Assembly: GCA_022865885.1 (NCBI GenBank)
Contig: JALHSQ010000055.1
Span: forward strand, 1 to 61,617
Direction of reading: 5' to 3'
Length of the DNA stretch: 61,617 nucleotides
Origin: Candidatus Bathyarchaeota archaeon
GTDB lineage: Archaea > Thermoproteota > Bathyarchaeia > Bathyarchaeales > Bathycorpusculaceae
Every line of letters begins with the position of its first letter. Positions within the stretch are counted from its first letter, which is position 1. Shown here piece by piece: positions 27,163-35,849 of this stretch. The notes under the pieces are model-generated. The model was not told the origin of the DNA. It ran no database searches and saw only the letters and a program-made list of their open reading frames with translations. The position numbers and the translations under genes are program-made.

Positions 27163-28377
27163 TCATTTTTCGAGAACCCCTGTTGCCGCGATCAGAGCCA
27201 GAGCCGTTGTCGCTCCAATAGATATAACAAACGGGTAAAGTGGTGAGGCTGAATATAGGATGCCACTGGTATATGGTGCTAGGAAAGAGCTAAACATGCT
27301 TATCGTTTGGGGAACAGAAACCCATCTGGCACTGCAGGCTTCTGGTGCAAGAGGGCCAACAACAGCGTTCATTAACGACCACATTAAATATGAACCCCCA
27401 GCGAACAAAGAAGTGACCAAGAGAATGCGGAAATCACCAAACAACAACAGCATGATCAAAGACACGCTGCAAGAAGCCATCGTAAGAGCAAGTGCATAAG
27501 ACTTTCTCCATTTGTCCCCTAGTTTACCTAGGAGTATTCCCAAAATTGCCGAACTTGCAAAGGAAACAGAACCCAAAACGCCGATTTCCAGCGCGCCATA
27601 ATGGTATACGTCCACGAGATACTTTGGTATGAACGGTCGGAACATCATGAGAATGAACATTGCTGAAGCAAAGAAGGCCGAGAGTTTGAGCAGCTTTCTC
27701 GTTCTTAGAAGCCTGATAAGCGAGTATTTCTCACCTGAAGCACGTTGCAACGCATTCGTCGGGTATTGGCTTCTGGTGAGCGTCAGAAACGAGCAAGCTA
27801 CAGCATAACAGACAAAGGCCAAAAGGAAAACACTGCGCATCCCTATTATCCCAGCCAAATATCCGCCTAATGCAGGGGAGAAAGTGTATCCAATTGACCA
27901 AGCAGCAGAAATCATCGTGAAAGTCAACGTTAGCTTGTTCCTACTGCCTATGGACGTGATATAAGCGGTAGTTGTGGGTCCGCCAAGCCAAAAACCCCAC
28001 ATTACCATCCCAGGCAGCATCTGAATCCAGTTACCCGCGAAGGCAAAAATCAAAGGCACAGGTAGCCATGCAATCCACCCTGCGATCATGATCTTCTTGC
28101 GATCGTATCTGTCCGCCAGTACTCCTGCGATAAGCAGCGTCAATGCTGCAAATAAACTCGTTACGGCATAGAGTATCCCAACTTCCACTGGACCAGCTTT
28201 CAGAGTATCAGTCATGTAAACAGGTAAAAGGTAGGCATAGAGTCCATCGCCGAAAGATCCTGCAAGGTTGCATGCAAAGAGCAGTTTGAGATCCTTGTTT
28301 AGCACACCAAGAGGAAGGCGAAGCCTCAGAGCTTGAGGACGATCTGCTTCGACTGAGCTCCTAATTCCTTTAGACAT
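27163..28377 (-). CDS. Major facilitator superfamily transporter
   Basis: The product is 404 residues from ATG 28377; a longer in-frame start would overlap purA and adds unlikely sequence. About 12 membrane segments are visible, beginning LLFACNLAGSFGDGLYAYL. The MFS motif A is VLADRYDRKK after helix 2, with LGKLGDKWRK as its second-half counterpart. Substrate is unknown; the sequence type resembles multidrug or sugar effluxers. It lies downstream of purA on the same strand with a 112-base gap. Confidence 0.87.
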   Translation of the reverse strand: MSKGIRSSVEADRPQALRLRLPLGVLNKDLKLLFACNLAGSFGDGLYAYLLPVYMTDTLKAGPVEVGILYAVTSLFAALTLLIAGVLADRYDRKKIMIAGWIAWLPVPLIFAFAGNWIQMLPGMVMWGFWLGGPTTTAYITSIGSRNKLTLTFTMISAAWSIGYTFSPALGGYLAGIIGMRSVFLLAFVCYAVACSFLTLTRSQYPTNALQRASGEKYSLIRLLRTRKLLKLSAFFASAMFILMMFRPFIPKYLVDVYHYGALEIGVLGSVSFASSAILGILLGKLGDKWRKSYALALTMASCSVSLIMLLLFGDFRILLVTSLFAGGSYLMWSLMNAVVGPLAPEACSARWVSVPQTISMFSSFLAPYTSGILYSASPLYPFVISIGATTALALIAATGVLEK

Positions 28378-28489
28378 GTCGGCTGCCAGAAGTGTGCGAT
28401 GGGAGGAGATTAGGCATATTGCGGTTTTCGGTCGGAGAAAACGTATCTCTAATGTCTGGTCATCTTGGAGCTTGTATTCTGCTGAGTCT

Positions 28490-29485
28490 TCATCTTCTGT
28501 CAATGAGGTCCAGTGCATCTGGTCCAGTTCCAATTAGCACGATAGGTATTCGCGTTTGTTTTTCTATTTCTTCAATGAATTTCTTGGCTTCTCTTGACAA
28601 CTCGCTATATGTCTTGGAACCTTTGCATTCGGGGTACACGCAGTCAAGCTTCGTCACTGCTCCTTGGGTGGCACCATTGATCATGGCGGATTTTCTTGCC
28701 AATTCGAAATCGAAGGGCGCAGATCGCCTATCGCGGCCAGTTCCTGCCGCTGTTTCAAACCATCCTCTTCTTGTGGCCTCTTCTTTCGTTATCTCGCCGG
28801 GTAATGGGCCTGTTCCGACACGTGTAATGAACGACTTGAACACAGTAAGAACGTTGCTGACTCTTGTCGGGCCTACTCCTGCTTCAGAGCATATTGCTGA
28901 GGCGCTTGTATCCCTGCCAGTTACATATGGGTATGTGCCATGGAAAAGCGAAAGCATCAAACCTTGAGTTCCTTCCAGCAAGACATTCTTCCCTTTATCC
29001 AACGCCTTGTTTACTTCTTCTGAAACGTCAGTTAGATACTTTTCGAGGTCTGGACTGTCTTTTGCGAGTTTTGCTGTTCTGCGTACACGTTCTTCTAATG
29101 CTGGGCCAACGCCCCAACCAGTTGTACCTAAGCTTTTCAGATGCGCGTTTGACTTGTCTTGCATTGAATGTTTCTCTTCGATTATGGATGCTTGACTGTC
29201 TATGCCTATGCGGTCTTTGACTTTGGTTTCCTCAACTTCCTTGAGAAATTGTGCAACGTGAACGTTGGTGCCGGCTCCAATCAGCAATCGGCATTTTTCG
29301 TAGACGAAACCGCCTGGGACCATGTGCAGCGCGTAACGTTTGCCTTGGTAGCAGATTGTGTGAGCAGCATTAACTGAGCCTGTTCTCACGCAAACGTCAA
29401 GCGGTTCTTTTAGAGCCAGATAAGAGATTATCTTTCCCTTGCCTTCGTCTCCCCAGAAGGCTCCAGTGACTACCGTGCAAGGCAT
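28490..29485 (-). CDS. purA: Adenylosuccinate synthetase, short archaeal form
   Basis: The product is 331 residues from ATG 29485 (GGTG six bases upstream; a GTG three codons earlier is the alternative). GAFWGDEGKGKI is the GTP-binding P-loop with the catalytic Asp, TGSVNAAHTI the IMP loop, EGTQGLMLSLFHGTYPYVTG the switch region and ATRRGWFETAAGTGRDRRS the aspartate-binding loop. It is about 100 residues shorter than bacterial PurA, as in other archaea. It converts IMP and aspartate to adenylosuccinate in AMP synthesis. Confidence 0.95.
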   Translation of the reverse strand: MPCTVVTGAFWGDEGKGKIISYLALKEPLDVCVRTGSVNAAHTICYQGKRYALHMVPGGFVYEKCRLLIGAGTNVHVAQFLKEVEETKVKDRIGIDSQASIIEEKHSMQDKSNAHLKSLGTTGWGVGPALEERVRRTAKLAKDSPDLEKYLTDVSEEVNKALDKGKNVLLEGTQGLMLSLFHGTYPYVTGRDTSASAICSEAGVGPTRVSNVLTVFKSFITRVGTGPLPGEITKEEATRRGWFETAAGTGRDRRSAPFDFELARKSAMINGATQGAVTKLDCVYPECKGSKTYSELSREAKKFIEEIEKQTRIPIVLIGTGPDALDLIDRR

Positions 29486-29563
29486 TTTCTTCACCGGTGA
29501 ATGAGTTTTCCAAGCGTTATTTAAGAATGATTGAAGCGTTCATGTGAAATCGGTGCTTACTGA

Positions 29564-29950
29564 TCAGGTTGAACCGTGGCGATTCTCAGCTTCGCAGTCT
29601 ATTGCATCCAGAAGCCTGATCAATCTTTTTCCCTTGCGCTCAATCTCAGTTTTGGAAACTGTGCGTCTCATTGCACATATGTCATCAGTGATTACTCCTT
29701 CTCCTTCACCATAGATCACAGGATACAGGCGGCATCCTAAAGGTCTCAGTTTGTAGACCTTGCAGCTGTGCTTATTAGGATCGTAGAAAACGCAGTGTCC
29801 TTCACTGTTTCGGAGTTGAGCGAAGTTTTTCGAATCGTAACGCACAAAATCCTTCCTAACGTAACCAACCTGTTCTAGTAGCTGCACGTCTGCTTCAGTC
29901 AGCAACATCTCGGTTTCTTCGCAGCAAAGACCGCATCTTGAACAATGCAT
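29564..29950 (-). CDS. YkgJ-family cysteine cluster protein
   Basis: The product is 128 residues. MHCSRCGLCCEETEM at the N-terminus and CKVYKLRPLGCRLYP near residues 62-77 together give the eight-cysteine pattern of the YkgJ (Fe-S or zinc) family, with another Cys in DDICAMRR. The function of the family is unsettled; an Fe-S-bearing oxidoreductase or maturation role is often suggested. It lies upstream of purA on the same strand, 78 bases apart. Confidence 0.85.
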   Translation of the reverse strand: MHCSRCGLCCEETEMLLTEADVQLLEQVGYVRKDFVRYDSKNFAQLRNSEGHCVFYDPNKHSCKVYKLRPLGCRLYPVIYGEGEGVITDDICAMRRTVSKTEIERKGKRLIRLLDAIDCEAENRHGST

Positions 29951-30020
29951 AAGCTTTGTTGAACTGGTTTGCTTTTTTAGTTTTCCATGGTACCCACAGT
30001 GAATGTGCTCTACATGATCT

Positions 30021-30260
30021 CTAATCGCTTGTGAGAATAAGGTTCAAGTTCAGCAATTCTGCCCATGCCACGCTTCTAAGAGGGATTCTGAAGGTGTTTC
30101 TATTTCCATATGGGACACATGCGACGAACGTGTTTCTTTCGTATTCGTCTTTTTGAATTTCAGAAAGACACACGTTCACTATTACTGAACCATCTTTCAA
30201 ATGAAGGTTAACATTCCTCCCGAGAAAGGACTTGGCAGTATTCACATTAAACCTCTCCAT
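30021..30260 (-). CDS. Small beta-rich hypothetical protein
   Basis: The product is 79 residues. It reads as a small beta-barrel: FLGRNVNLHLKDGSVIVNVC, then ERNTFVACVPYGNRNTFRI and PLRSVAWAELLN. The pattern (alternating hydrophobic residues, Gly-turns) recalls an Sm- or SH3-like fold, but I cannot assign a family. It is upstream of the YkgJ gene on the same strand, 70 bases away. Composition supports a real gene. Confidence 0.55.
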   Translation of the reverse strand: MERFNVNTAKSFLGRNVNLHLKDGSVIVNVCLSEIQKDEYERNTFVACVPYGNRNTFRIPLRSVAWAELLNLNLILTSD

Positions 30261-30547
30261 CTTTCACCACTCCAAATCCTTATCAGCCAATCTGCTCCAG
30301 CATCGCCTACAGATCGGCAGTTTCTCTCCTCGAAACTGAATGTAGACTTCGATATCATTACCCTTACACTCGTTATGCCAAGGATTCTTGCAGCGTTCCA
30401 TGACGAATCACCATTACTATGTCACTCAATCAAAAATCGCTTTTAAGATTCACTGTGAAACGACATTTCAGCATAGTGGAGAGAGATAGGTTAAAGTGAA
30501 AACTCTTTATAGGCAGATCGATACAAACTGGAAGCTGAACCAAGCTT

Positions 30548-30973
30548 ATGAACCCACTAATCCCTCCGCAAGCCAACATGATCGTCCAGATTGCCCTTCT
30601 TGTGTTGCTTCTTGTTAGTTTGGGCCTGAAGCGGAGGCATAAGTATTTGTTGCATGGTGCCACGATGCTCATTGCGGTTTTGCTGAGCGTGTTCTCGCTT
30701 CTGCTGATCATGCTGCCCTCCCTGTTTAGTTTGGAGATCATCAAAACTCAGCCTCTGCACATACTGTCCGTGATAACCTTGACGCATGTTGCCGTCGGCG
30801 TGCTAGCCGACCTTCTAGCGTTGCTTCTCGTCGCTTCTTGGGTTTTGCAGCCATCAGTTCAAAAATGCGCACGAAGAAAAAGGTTGATGCGTATAACGCT
30901 ATGGTTATGGCTGACAGCCCTGTTCGTCGGTGTTCTATTTTATGCGTATGCTTACACAAATCTTATACCTTGA
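30548..30973 (+). CDS. Small four-helix membrane protein (DUF420-like)
   Basis: The product is 141 residues with four hydrophobic segments: about 12-25 (IVQIALLVLLLVSLGL), 38-60, 72-93 and 112-135. Basic residues sit between helices (KRRHKY; CARRKRLMR). The arrangement, a short N-terminus then LLHGATMLIAV, resembles DUF420 (YozB-like) proteins, some of which are linked to haem-copper oxidase assembly; that link is not supported here by neighbours. It lies 33 bases upstream of a secreted-protein gene. Confidence 0.65.
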   Translation: MNPLIPPQANMIVQIALLVLLLVSLGLKRRHKYLLHGATMLIAVLLSVFSLLLIMLPSLFSLEIIKTQPLHILSVITLTHVAVGVLADLLALLLVASWVLQPSVQKCARRKRLMRITLWLWLTALFVGVLFYAYAYTNLIP

Positions 30974-31005
30974 GCCTACTAAAACCAAAATTGGTGGAAG
31001 CTAAC

Positions 31006-31473
31006 GTGGGCAAGCACACTAAACTTGTGATGATATTAGTCATTTCGACTTTGATAGGCTTCGTTTTGGCAAGACCGGTTCTCGCTGATCAGCCACAGAT
31101 GCGAAGCGTCATTGTATATAGTGATGGTGGCAGAACCCTTCTAAACATGACCATCTATCATAACACTGAAACCCCATCCCACTATGTGGATAGCGTTCAA
31201 GTGATTTTTGGGTCAAATACAACGACTTGGCAAATAGCTCCACAAGCACTCGCGTCAGACCTCACATTCAATATTACCTATGACGCCGGAGTAGTCGCGG
31301 GAAGTCCCACAGCCACCATTCGAGCGCACTGCAACATCCACGACAATTCCTCTGATTGGTCGGGTGTAATTCCAGAGTTCCCAATTCCAACAATATTGTT
31401 GATGCTAATGATAATGCTGTTCTCGTTTTCTACGTTTGTCCTCCGCAGAATCCGACTAAACTCTCGACAATGA
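31006..31473 (+). CDS. Secreted beta-sandwich protein with PEF-CTERM-like membrane anchor
   Basis: The product is 155 residues from GTG 31006 (GGTGG eight bases upstream). A signal peptide covers about 1-27 (LVMILVISTLIGFVLA, cut after VLA or LADQ). The middle (about 30-120) is beta-rich, with HYVDSVQVIFG and YDAGVVAGSPTATI...HCNIHDNSSDW, reminiscent of a superoxide-reductase/SoxZ-like sandwich but with only part of a metal site. The C-terminus has IPEFPIPTI, a hydrophobic helix and RRIR: the layout of archaeal PEF-CTERM sorting signals processed by an archaeosortase. It is probably cotranscribed with the preceding membrane gene. Confidence 0.75.
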   Translation: MGKHTKLVMILVISTLIGFVLARPVLADQPQMRSVIVYSDGGRTLLNMTIYHNTETPSHYVDSVQVIFGSNTTTWQIAPQALASDLTFNITYDAGVVAGSPTATIRAHCNIHDNSSDWSGVIPEFPIPTILLMLMIMLFSFSTFVLRRIRLNSRQ

Positions 31474-31510
31474 CTTCCTGCGTTGCGAGTTGTTTTCTGG
31501 TTCCCCAAGC

Positions 31511-32056
31511 CTAGATTTGAACTATTTCTGGCGTTATCTTCCCAGTCGTTATCCTCAACAAGCCTATACTTGGCTTGACCAAGAACGGTGGAATGGGATT
31601 CGTTGGGCTACCGGGATTTATGAACAAGGTGCCTCCTTCCCACCTCACATGCGGACTGTGAGTGTGCCCATAGACCAGAACGTCAAAGCTGTTCTGTCGG
31701 GCAATCTTGATCATTTTTCTGATTCCAAAAAGTGCTCCTGGGTCATGCATTACTCCGATTCTCCAATTAAGGATTTTGAACGAGTTTATCTTTGGGAGTT
31801 GCTTGCGAGTCTCTGGTTCATCCATGTTTCCGTGAACTGCTAATACAGGCGCAATCTGCTCAAGCTTCTCTATAACAGCAAGTTCCACCAGATCACCTGC
31901 ATGCACTATGAAATCTACGTTTTCGAAAACCTTATTGGCTTTCTCTGAGATGCTCCTTGCCCGTGTAGGTACATGAGTATCGGATATCAAACCCACAATC
32001 TTTGTTGGGTCACAATTCTGAAGCTTGCTGGGAATCTGAGACTGCGCACAGAACAC
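31511..32056 (-). CDS. YfcE/MJ0936-type metallophosphoesterase
   Basis: The product is 181 residues. The calcineurin-like metal motifs are in order: LISDTH (D-x-H), HAGDLVE (GDxx), HGNMDEPE (GNHD-like), MHD and YGHTHSPHVRW (GHTH). These bind two divalent metals for phosphodiester hydrolysis; MJ0936 acts on model phosphodiesters. The start is GTG 32056; the first 18 residues are poorly conserved, so the real start may be later, though no other start codon precedes the first strand. Confidence 0.92.
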   Translation of the reverse strand: MFCAQSQIPSKLQNCDPTKIVGLISDTHVPTRARSISEKANKVFENVDFIVHAGDLVELAVIEKLEQIAPVLAVHGNMDEPETRKQLPKINSFKILNWRIGVMHDPGALFGIRKMIKIARQNSFDVLVYGHTHSPHVRWEGGTLFINPGSPTNPIPPFLVKPSIGLLRITTGKITPEIVQI

Positions 32057-32246
32057 TCCACTTGTCTCCTAGAAACATGCTTTGCCGCCAACTAGAATAG
32101 CTTTCGGCGAATACACAAAAACCCTGGGAAGAAAAGGATGGACTCCGTTCAACTTGGAGAACGGAAGTCGCCATTAGGCTTACAAAAGGAATAAAGTCTT
32201 AAGCAAATCCTTCTCCAATACGGTCTAAGAAAGGTGAGCTTTCGAA

Positions 32247-33605
32247 ATGTGTGCCAAGCTACTGAAGGAAATTGAAGAAGAGGTTACAGAATTTTTGAGT
32301 GGATTGATCCGCATAAACACCACCAACCCGCCGGGAAACGAGATAGCGGCTGCAAAATACACTGCGAAAGCTTTGGAGAAAGATGGTTTCAAGTGCGAAT
32401 TGTTTGAATCTTCGCCTGGACGAGGTAGCGTTGTAACCCGACTTAGAGGAACAGGTGAAAAACCAAGCTTGCTTTTGTTGTCGCACTTGGATGTTGTAGC
32501 TGCAAACCCTAAAGAGTGGAGTGTAGACCCGTTTGGAGGCGTAGTGAAGGATGGTTTCGTCTGGGGACGCGGCGCGCTAGATATGAAGGGAATGACTGCT
32601 GTAGAAGTCACAACCATGCGTCTTCTCAAGAGAAACAACGTGAAACTCAAAGGCGACGTCATATTGGCTGCGACTGCTGATGAAGAAAAGGGAGGTGAAG
32701 CAGGAGCAGGTTGGCTAGTCAAAAATCATGCAAAGAAAATCGTTGCAGACTACGTGCTAAACGAAGGGGGAGGTCTAGCAATTCCAATCGGTGGCAGGAA
32801 CGTTTACACAGTTCAAACGGCTGAAAAGGGCATCCTATGGCTTAGGATAAGAGCAAAGGGAAGACCCGGGCATGGCTCAGTTCCGGGAGCAGCCGACAAC
32901 GCTATAATGCGCATGAATAAAGTCATCGAAAAACTTGGAAACCATCGTTCGAAAATCACGCTCGTACCTACCGTAAGCCAGTTCCTGAATACTGTCGCGA
33001 AGGAGGATAAACTTTTGCAGCAGGGTTTGACGCTTTTGCTTCAGCATCCTGAAAGGGCTGATCAGCTGTTGGATGTGATGGCTCAACAAGACAAGTATAT
33101 GGCTGAAGAGATTCGGGCAAGGCTTAGAATGACTATCACGCCAACTATGATTTGCGGCGGAGTCAAGGAGAACATTATCCCTTCAGAATGCGAAGCAGTT
33201 CTTGACTGTCGAGTGTTGCCAGGACAGACACCAGAACAAGCATTGAGAGAGATTAAGGAATTGCTGATGGATATTGGCTTGGACAAATTAGAGTTTGAGA
33301 TAATTCAGGCTAGTGAGCCTTCCGAATCATCAATGAAGACACCGCTTTATGATCTGATCTTGCGGGTGTTGAAGGAGTTTGAACCGGATTGTTCTGCGGC
33401 GCCGATTCTGCTTACTGGTGGTACTGACTCTCGCTTCTTCAGGAATGTCGGAAGCGTATGCTATGGTTTTCACCCTGTAAGGTCAGACACGTCCTACAGT
33501 GAAATGCAAGAGACAATTCATGGAATCGACGAAAGTATCTCCATTGGAAGCTTGGTGTTCGGAACAAGTGTGCTTTATAGCGTCGTCGAGAGGTTCATGG
33601 CTTAA
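32247..33605 (+). CDS. M20-family metallopeptidase/deacylase (ArgE/DapE/ACY1 type)
   Basis: The product is 452 residues. Metal-binding segments are LLLLSHLDVVAANP (His and Asp), GALDMKGMTAVEV (bridging Asp) and ATADEEKGG (catalytic Glu pair). A dimerisation (lid) domain occupies about 190-320. The C-terminal metal His is in FHPVRSDTSY or nearby. These enzymes cut N-acyl amino acids or dipeptides. It stands alone between a phosphoesterase and rpl14e, which starts 59 bases after its stop. Confidence 0.9.
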   Translation: MCAKLLKEIEEEVTEFLSGLIRINTTNPPGNEIAAAKYTAKALEKDGFKCELFESSPGRGSVVTRLRGTGEKPSLLLLSHLDVVAANPKEWSVDPFGGVVKDGFVWGRGALDMKGMTAVEVTTMRLLKRNNVKLKGDVILAATADEEKGGEAGAGWLVKNHAKKIVADYVLNEGGGLAIPIGGRNVYTVQTAEKGILWLRIRAKGRPGHGSVPGAADNAIMRMNKVIEKLGNHRSKITLVPTVSQFLNTVAKEDKLLQQGLTLLLQHPERADQLLDVMAQQDKYMAEEIRARLRMTITPTMICGGVKENIIPSECEAVLDCRVLPGQTPEQALREIKELLMDIGLDKLEFEIIQASEPSESSMKTPLYDLILRVLKEFEPDCSAAPILLTGGTDSRFFRNVGSVCYGFHPVRSDTSYSEMQETIHGIDESISIGSLVFGTSVLYSVVERFMA

Positions 33606-33664
33606 AGTGAACTGTTAAATACCTCTTAGCTGGTTCTCTGTATTATTCTGAGGGAGGTTCATCT

Positions 33665-33949
33665 TTGCCTGCGATTGAGGTTGGTAGAATCTGCGTGAAG
33701 CTTGTTGGCCGAGAAGCGGGGAAGAAGTGTGTGATAGTTGACTTGGCGGACAAGAGTTTCGTAATGGTAACTGGTCCGAAGTCGGTGACAGGCGTGAAGA
33801 GGAGGAGAGTGAACATTAATCATGTTGAACCGCTGCAGGATAAGATAGAGGTCAAACGTAATGCCTCTGATGACGAAGTCTCTGCGGCACTGAAGTCTTC
33901 TGGTAAACTAGACGCTATGCCCCAGATGGTCAAGGCATCTTTAACATGA
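33665..33949 (+). CDS. rpl14e: Large ribosomal subunit protein L14e
   Basis: The product is 94 residues. IEVGRICVKLVGREAGKKC forms the KOW-type strand pair, followed by VKRRRVNINHVEPL, characteristic of archaeal L14e. The start is TTG 33665 with a strong GGGAGGT six bases upstream, and a TATA-like GTTAAATAC lies near 33614. L14e next to cbf5 is a conserved archaeal arrangement, seen here with a 142-base gap. It is part of the 50S subunit. Confidence 0.93.
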   Translation: MPAIEVGRICVKLVGREAGKKCVIVDLADKSFVMVTGPKSVTGVKRRRVNINHVEPLQDKIEVKRNASDDEVSAALKSSGKLDAMPQMVKASLT

Positions 33950-34091
33950 GCCTAGACTCTTAATCTTCTAAGAATGAAGATATTCCACAATACATTTTTC
34001 CAATCTTGTAGAAGAAAAAGCTAACAGACTTATAGAAATTGCCAACTCTTATATTTCCAAGTCCCTTTCTATTCCTACGGGAAGATCTAAC

Positions 34092-35134
34092 ATGCCTAGA
34101 AGCGTTGCTCCATGGGAGACAGGACGCAAGCTGCTGTTGAAGGCTGAGGATAGAACAGACCCCAAGTATGGGCACGTTCCTGAAGAAAGACCAATTGAAG
34201 AGTATGTGCGGTATGGCGTCATCAATCTGGATAAGCCGCCTGGTCCCACTAGTCACGAGGTGGCTGCTTGGGTTAAGCGTATCCTCAAACTTGCTGCAGT
34301 TGGTCACGGCGGGACTCTAGAGGCTTAAAGATTTAGACTAGCCAGAGAAATCCCAAAGTGACAGGTGTCTTGCCAGTTACTCTAGAGGAAGCTACGAAGG
34401 TTGTTCAGGCGCTTCTTCACGGCGGTAAAGAATACATTTGCGTGATGAAGCTTCACGGGAATATTGAGGAGACACGTATTGAGAGAGTTTTGAAGGAGTT
34501 TGAGGATGTTATTTATCAACGTCCGCCGTTAAGGGCTTCTGTCAAGAGGCAGATAAGAACTAGAAGGATCTACTATCTGGATTCCCTTGAGATGAATGGG
34601 CGAAATGTTCTTTTCAAGGTTGGCTGTGAAGGCGGAACTTACATTCGTAAACTGTGTTATGATGTGGGCGAGGTTTTGGGCTGCGGTGCCCATATGCAAG
34701 AACTGCGGAGGACAAGGGCAGGTCCATTCGTTGAGGACTCCAAGGGGTTTGTCACATTGCACGATATGGCCTACGGCTTTATGGAATGGCAGGAGCAGAA
34801 GGACGAAAGCATTCTCAAGCGGTTTATTCAGCCGATGGAGCGTTGTCTAGAGTTGATTCCAAAGATCCATGTTCGAGACTCGGCGGTAGACGCTGTTTGC
34901 CACGGGGCCTGCCTCACTGCCCCAGGTGTTCTATCGCTTGAAACTGGAATAAAAAAGGATTCGCTAATCGCAGTCTTGTCCTTGAAGGGTGAAGCCGTTG
35001 CCTTGGCTAAGGCTGCTGCCAGCACGGATGAGATATTTGAAATGGAGCATGGAGCTGTTGCCAAAGTTGAGCGTGTTCTGATGCCGAGAGGAACCTATCC
35101 TAAGGGTTGGAAGAGCGGCGAAAAGAAACCGTGA
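34092..35134 (+). CDS. cbf5: Cbf5/TruB-family rRNA and tRNA pseudouridine synthase, interrupted by a 29-nt BHB intron
   Basis: Exon 1 (34092-34320) and exon 2 (34350-35134) join to 337 residues. Cbf5 is the catalytic subunit of archaeal H/ACA RNPs and can also make pseudouridine 55 in tRNA. YGVINLDKPPGPTSHEVAAW is the TruB entry motif; GHGGTLDPKVTGVLPV is the catalytic loop, whose Asp77 codon GAT exists only after splicing (G from exon 1, AT from exon 2). RQIRTRRIYYLDSLE and CEGGTYIRKLCYDVGEVLG follow, then a C-terminal PUA domain (about 255-330). Unspliced mRNA would stop at TAA 34326, giving 78 residues. It lies between rpl14e and a methyltransferase gene that overlaps its stop by four bases. 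Confidence 0.93.
34321..34349 (+). other. 29-nt archaeal pre-mRNA intron in cbf5 with canonical bulge-helix-bulge
   Basis: All helices are perfect: outer exon helix GGGA 34311-34314 with TCCC 34351-34354; central 4-bp helix CTCT 34315-34318 with AGAG 34344-34347; inner helix GGCT 34322-34325 with AGCC 34340-34343; 14-nt loop. The two 3-nt bulges are AGA (34319-34321) and AAA (34348-34350). Cleavage after the second base of each bulge, as the tRNA splicing endonuclease does, removes exactly 34321-34349 and restores the catalytic Asp codon. Confidence 0.93.
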
Positions 35135-35745
35135 TCAGAAATACTGATGTCGCAGATCACTATTTTACGGAGCATCCGAAGTCGAAGCCGAGATACGGTT
35201 TAGTTCAGACCAGTCTTCGCGGTAGACGGTTCGAGTTTCTGACGGCTTCAGGTGTTTTCTCTATGAGACGTGTTGACTTGGGTACGAGGTTGCTGATTGA
35301 AAGTATGGTTCTGCCGGCAGAGGGTTCTGTTCTGGATGTTGGTTGTGGCTATGGGGCTGTCGGTATTGCAGCAGCGGTCTTCAACCTTAGTTTACAAGTG
35401 ATGCTTGTCGATGTGAACGAGCGGGCAGTTTGGCTTGCCAGACAAAACGCTACCATGAACGGTGCTCATAACGTCGAAGCCAGGCGTGGACGCTTGTATG
35501 AACCTGTTAATGACATAGTTTTTGACTGTATTCTTTCAAATCCGCCATTGAGTGCTGGCATGGAGACAGTGAAAGCAATTATCTCTCACGCTCCCGAAAT
35601 GATGACGAGCAAAGCACTCTTTCAGATGGTTGTGAAATCCAAGATTGCAGGAGAGCGATTTTGTAGTCTATTTGAGGAAGCATTTGGCAACGTTAAGGTT
35701 TCGGCGCGAGAAAGCGGCTATCGCGTTTTGGTCTCAAAGAAGTGA
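35131..35745 (+). CDS. RsmC-like class I SAM-dependent methyltransferase
   Basis: The product is 204 residues from GTG 35131, whose GTGA overlaps the cbf5 stop and implies translational coupling. The SAM-binding motif is VLDVGCGYGAVG (about 67-78), then VDVNERAVWLARQN, and the catalytic motif SNPP in DCILSNPPLSAG. The N-terminal DHYFTEHPKSKPRYGLVQ and FSMRRVDLGTRLLIES are typical of the methyltransferase-small (RsmC/YbiN) group that modify exocyclic amines of bases in RNA. Coupling to cbf5 favours an rRNA or tRNA target. Confidence 0.88.
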   Translation: MIRNTDVADHYFTEHPKSKPRYGLVQTSLRGRRFEFLTASGVFSMRRVDLGTRLLIESMVLPAEGSVLDVGCGYGAVGIAAAVFNLSLQVMLVDVNERAVWLARQNATMNGAHNVEARRGRLYEPVNDIVFDCILSNPPLSAGMETVKAIISHAPEMMTSKALFQMVVKSKIAGERFCSLFEEAFGNVKVSARESGYRVLVSKK

Positions 35746-35849
35746 CAAACCCAGCCTGTTAGTTGACCCTTTTGTGCACGGTTTTTCCCATGATCAGGAT
35801 TTCGACCATGTTTGTGGGAGTTCTAAGAGTACGTGCAGTCTTGTTTTAC

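Noticed and set aside
34092-34328. cbf5 read as a frameshifted pseudogene
   Set aside because: The interruption has a perfect BHB fold at precisely the needed boundaries and splicing restores the catalytic codon, which chance frameshift would not do.
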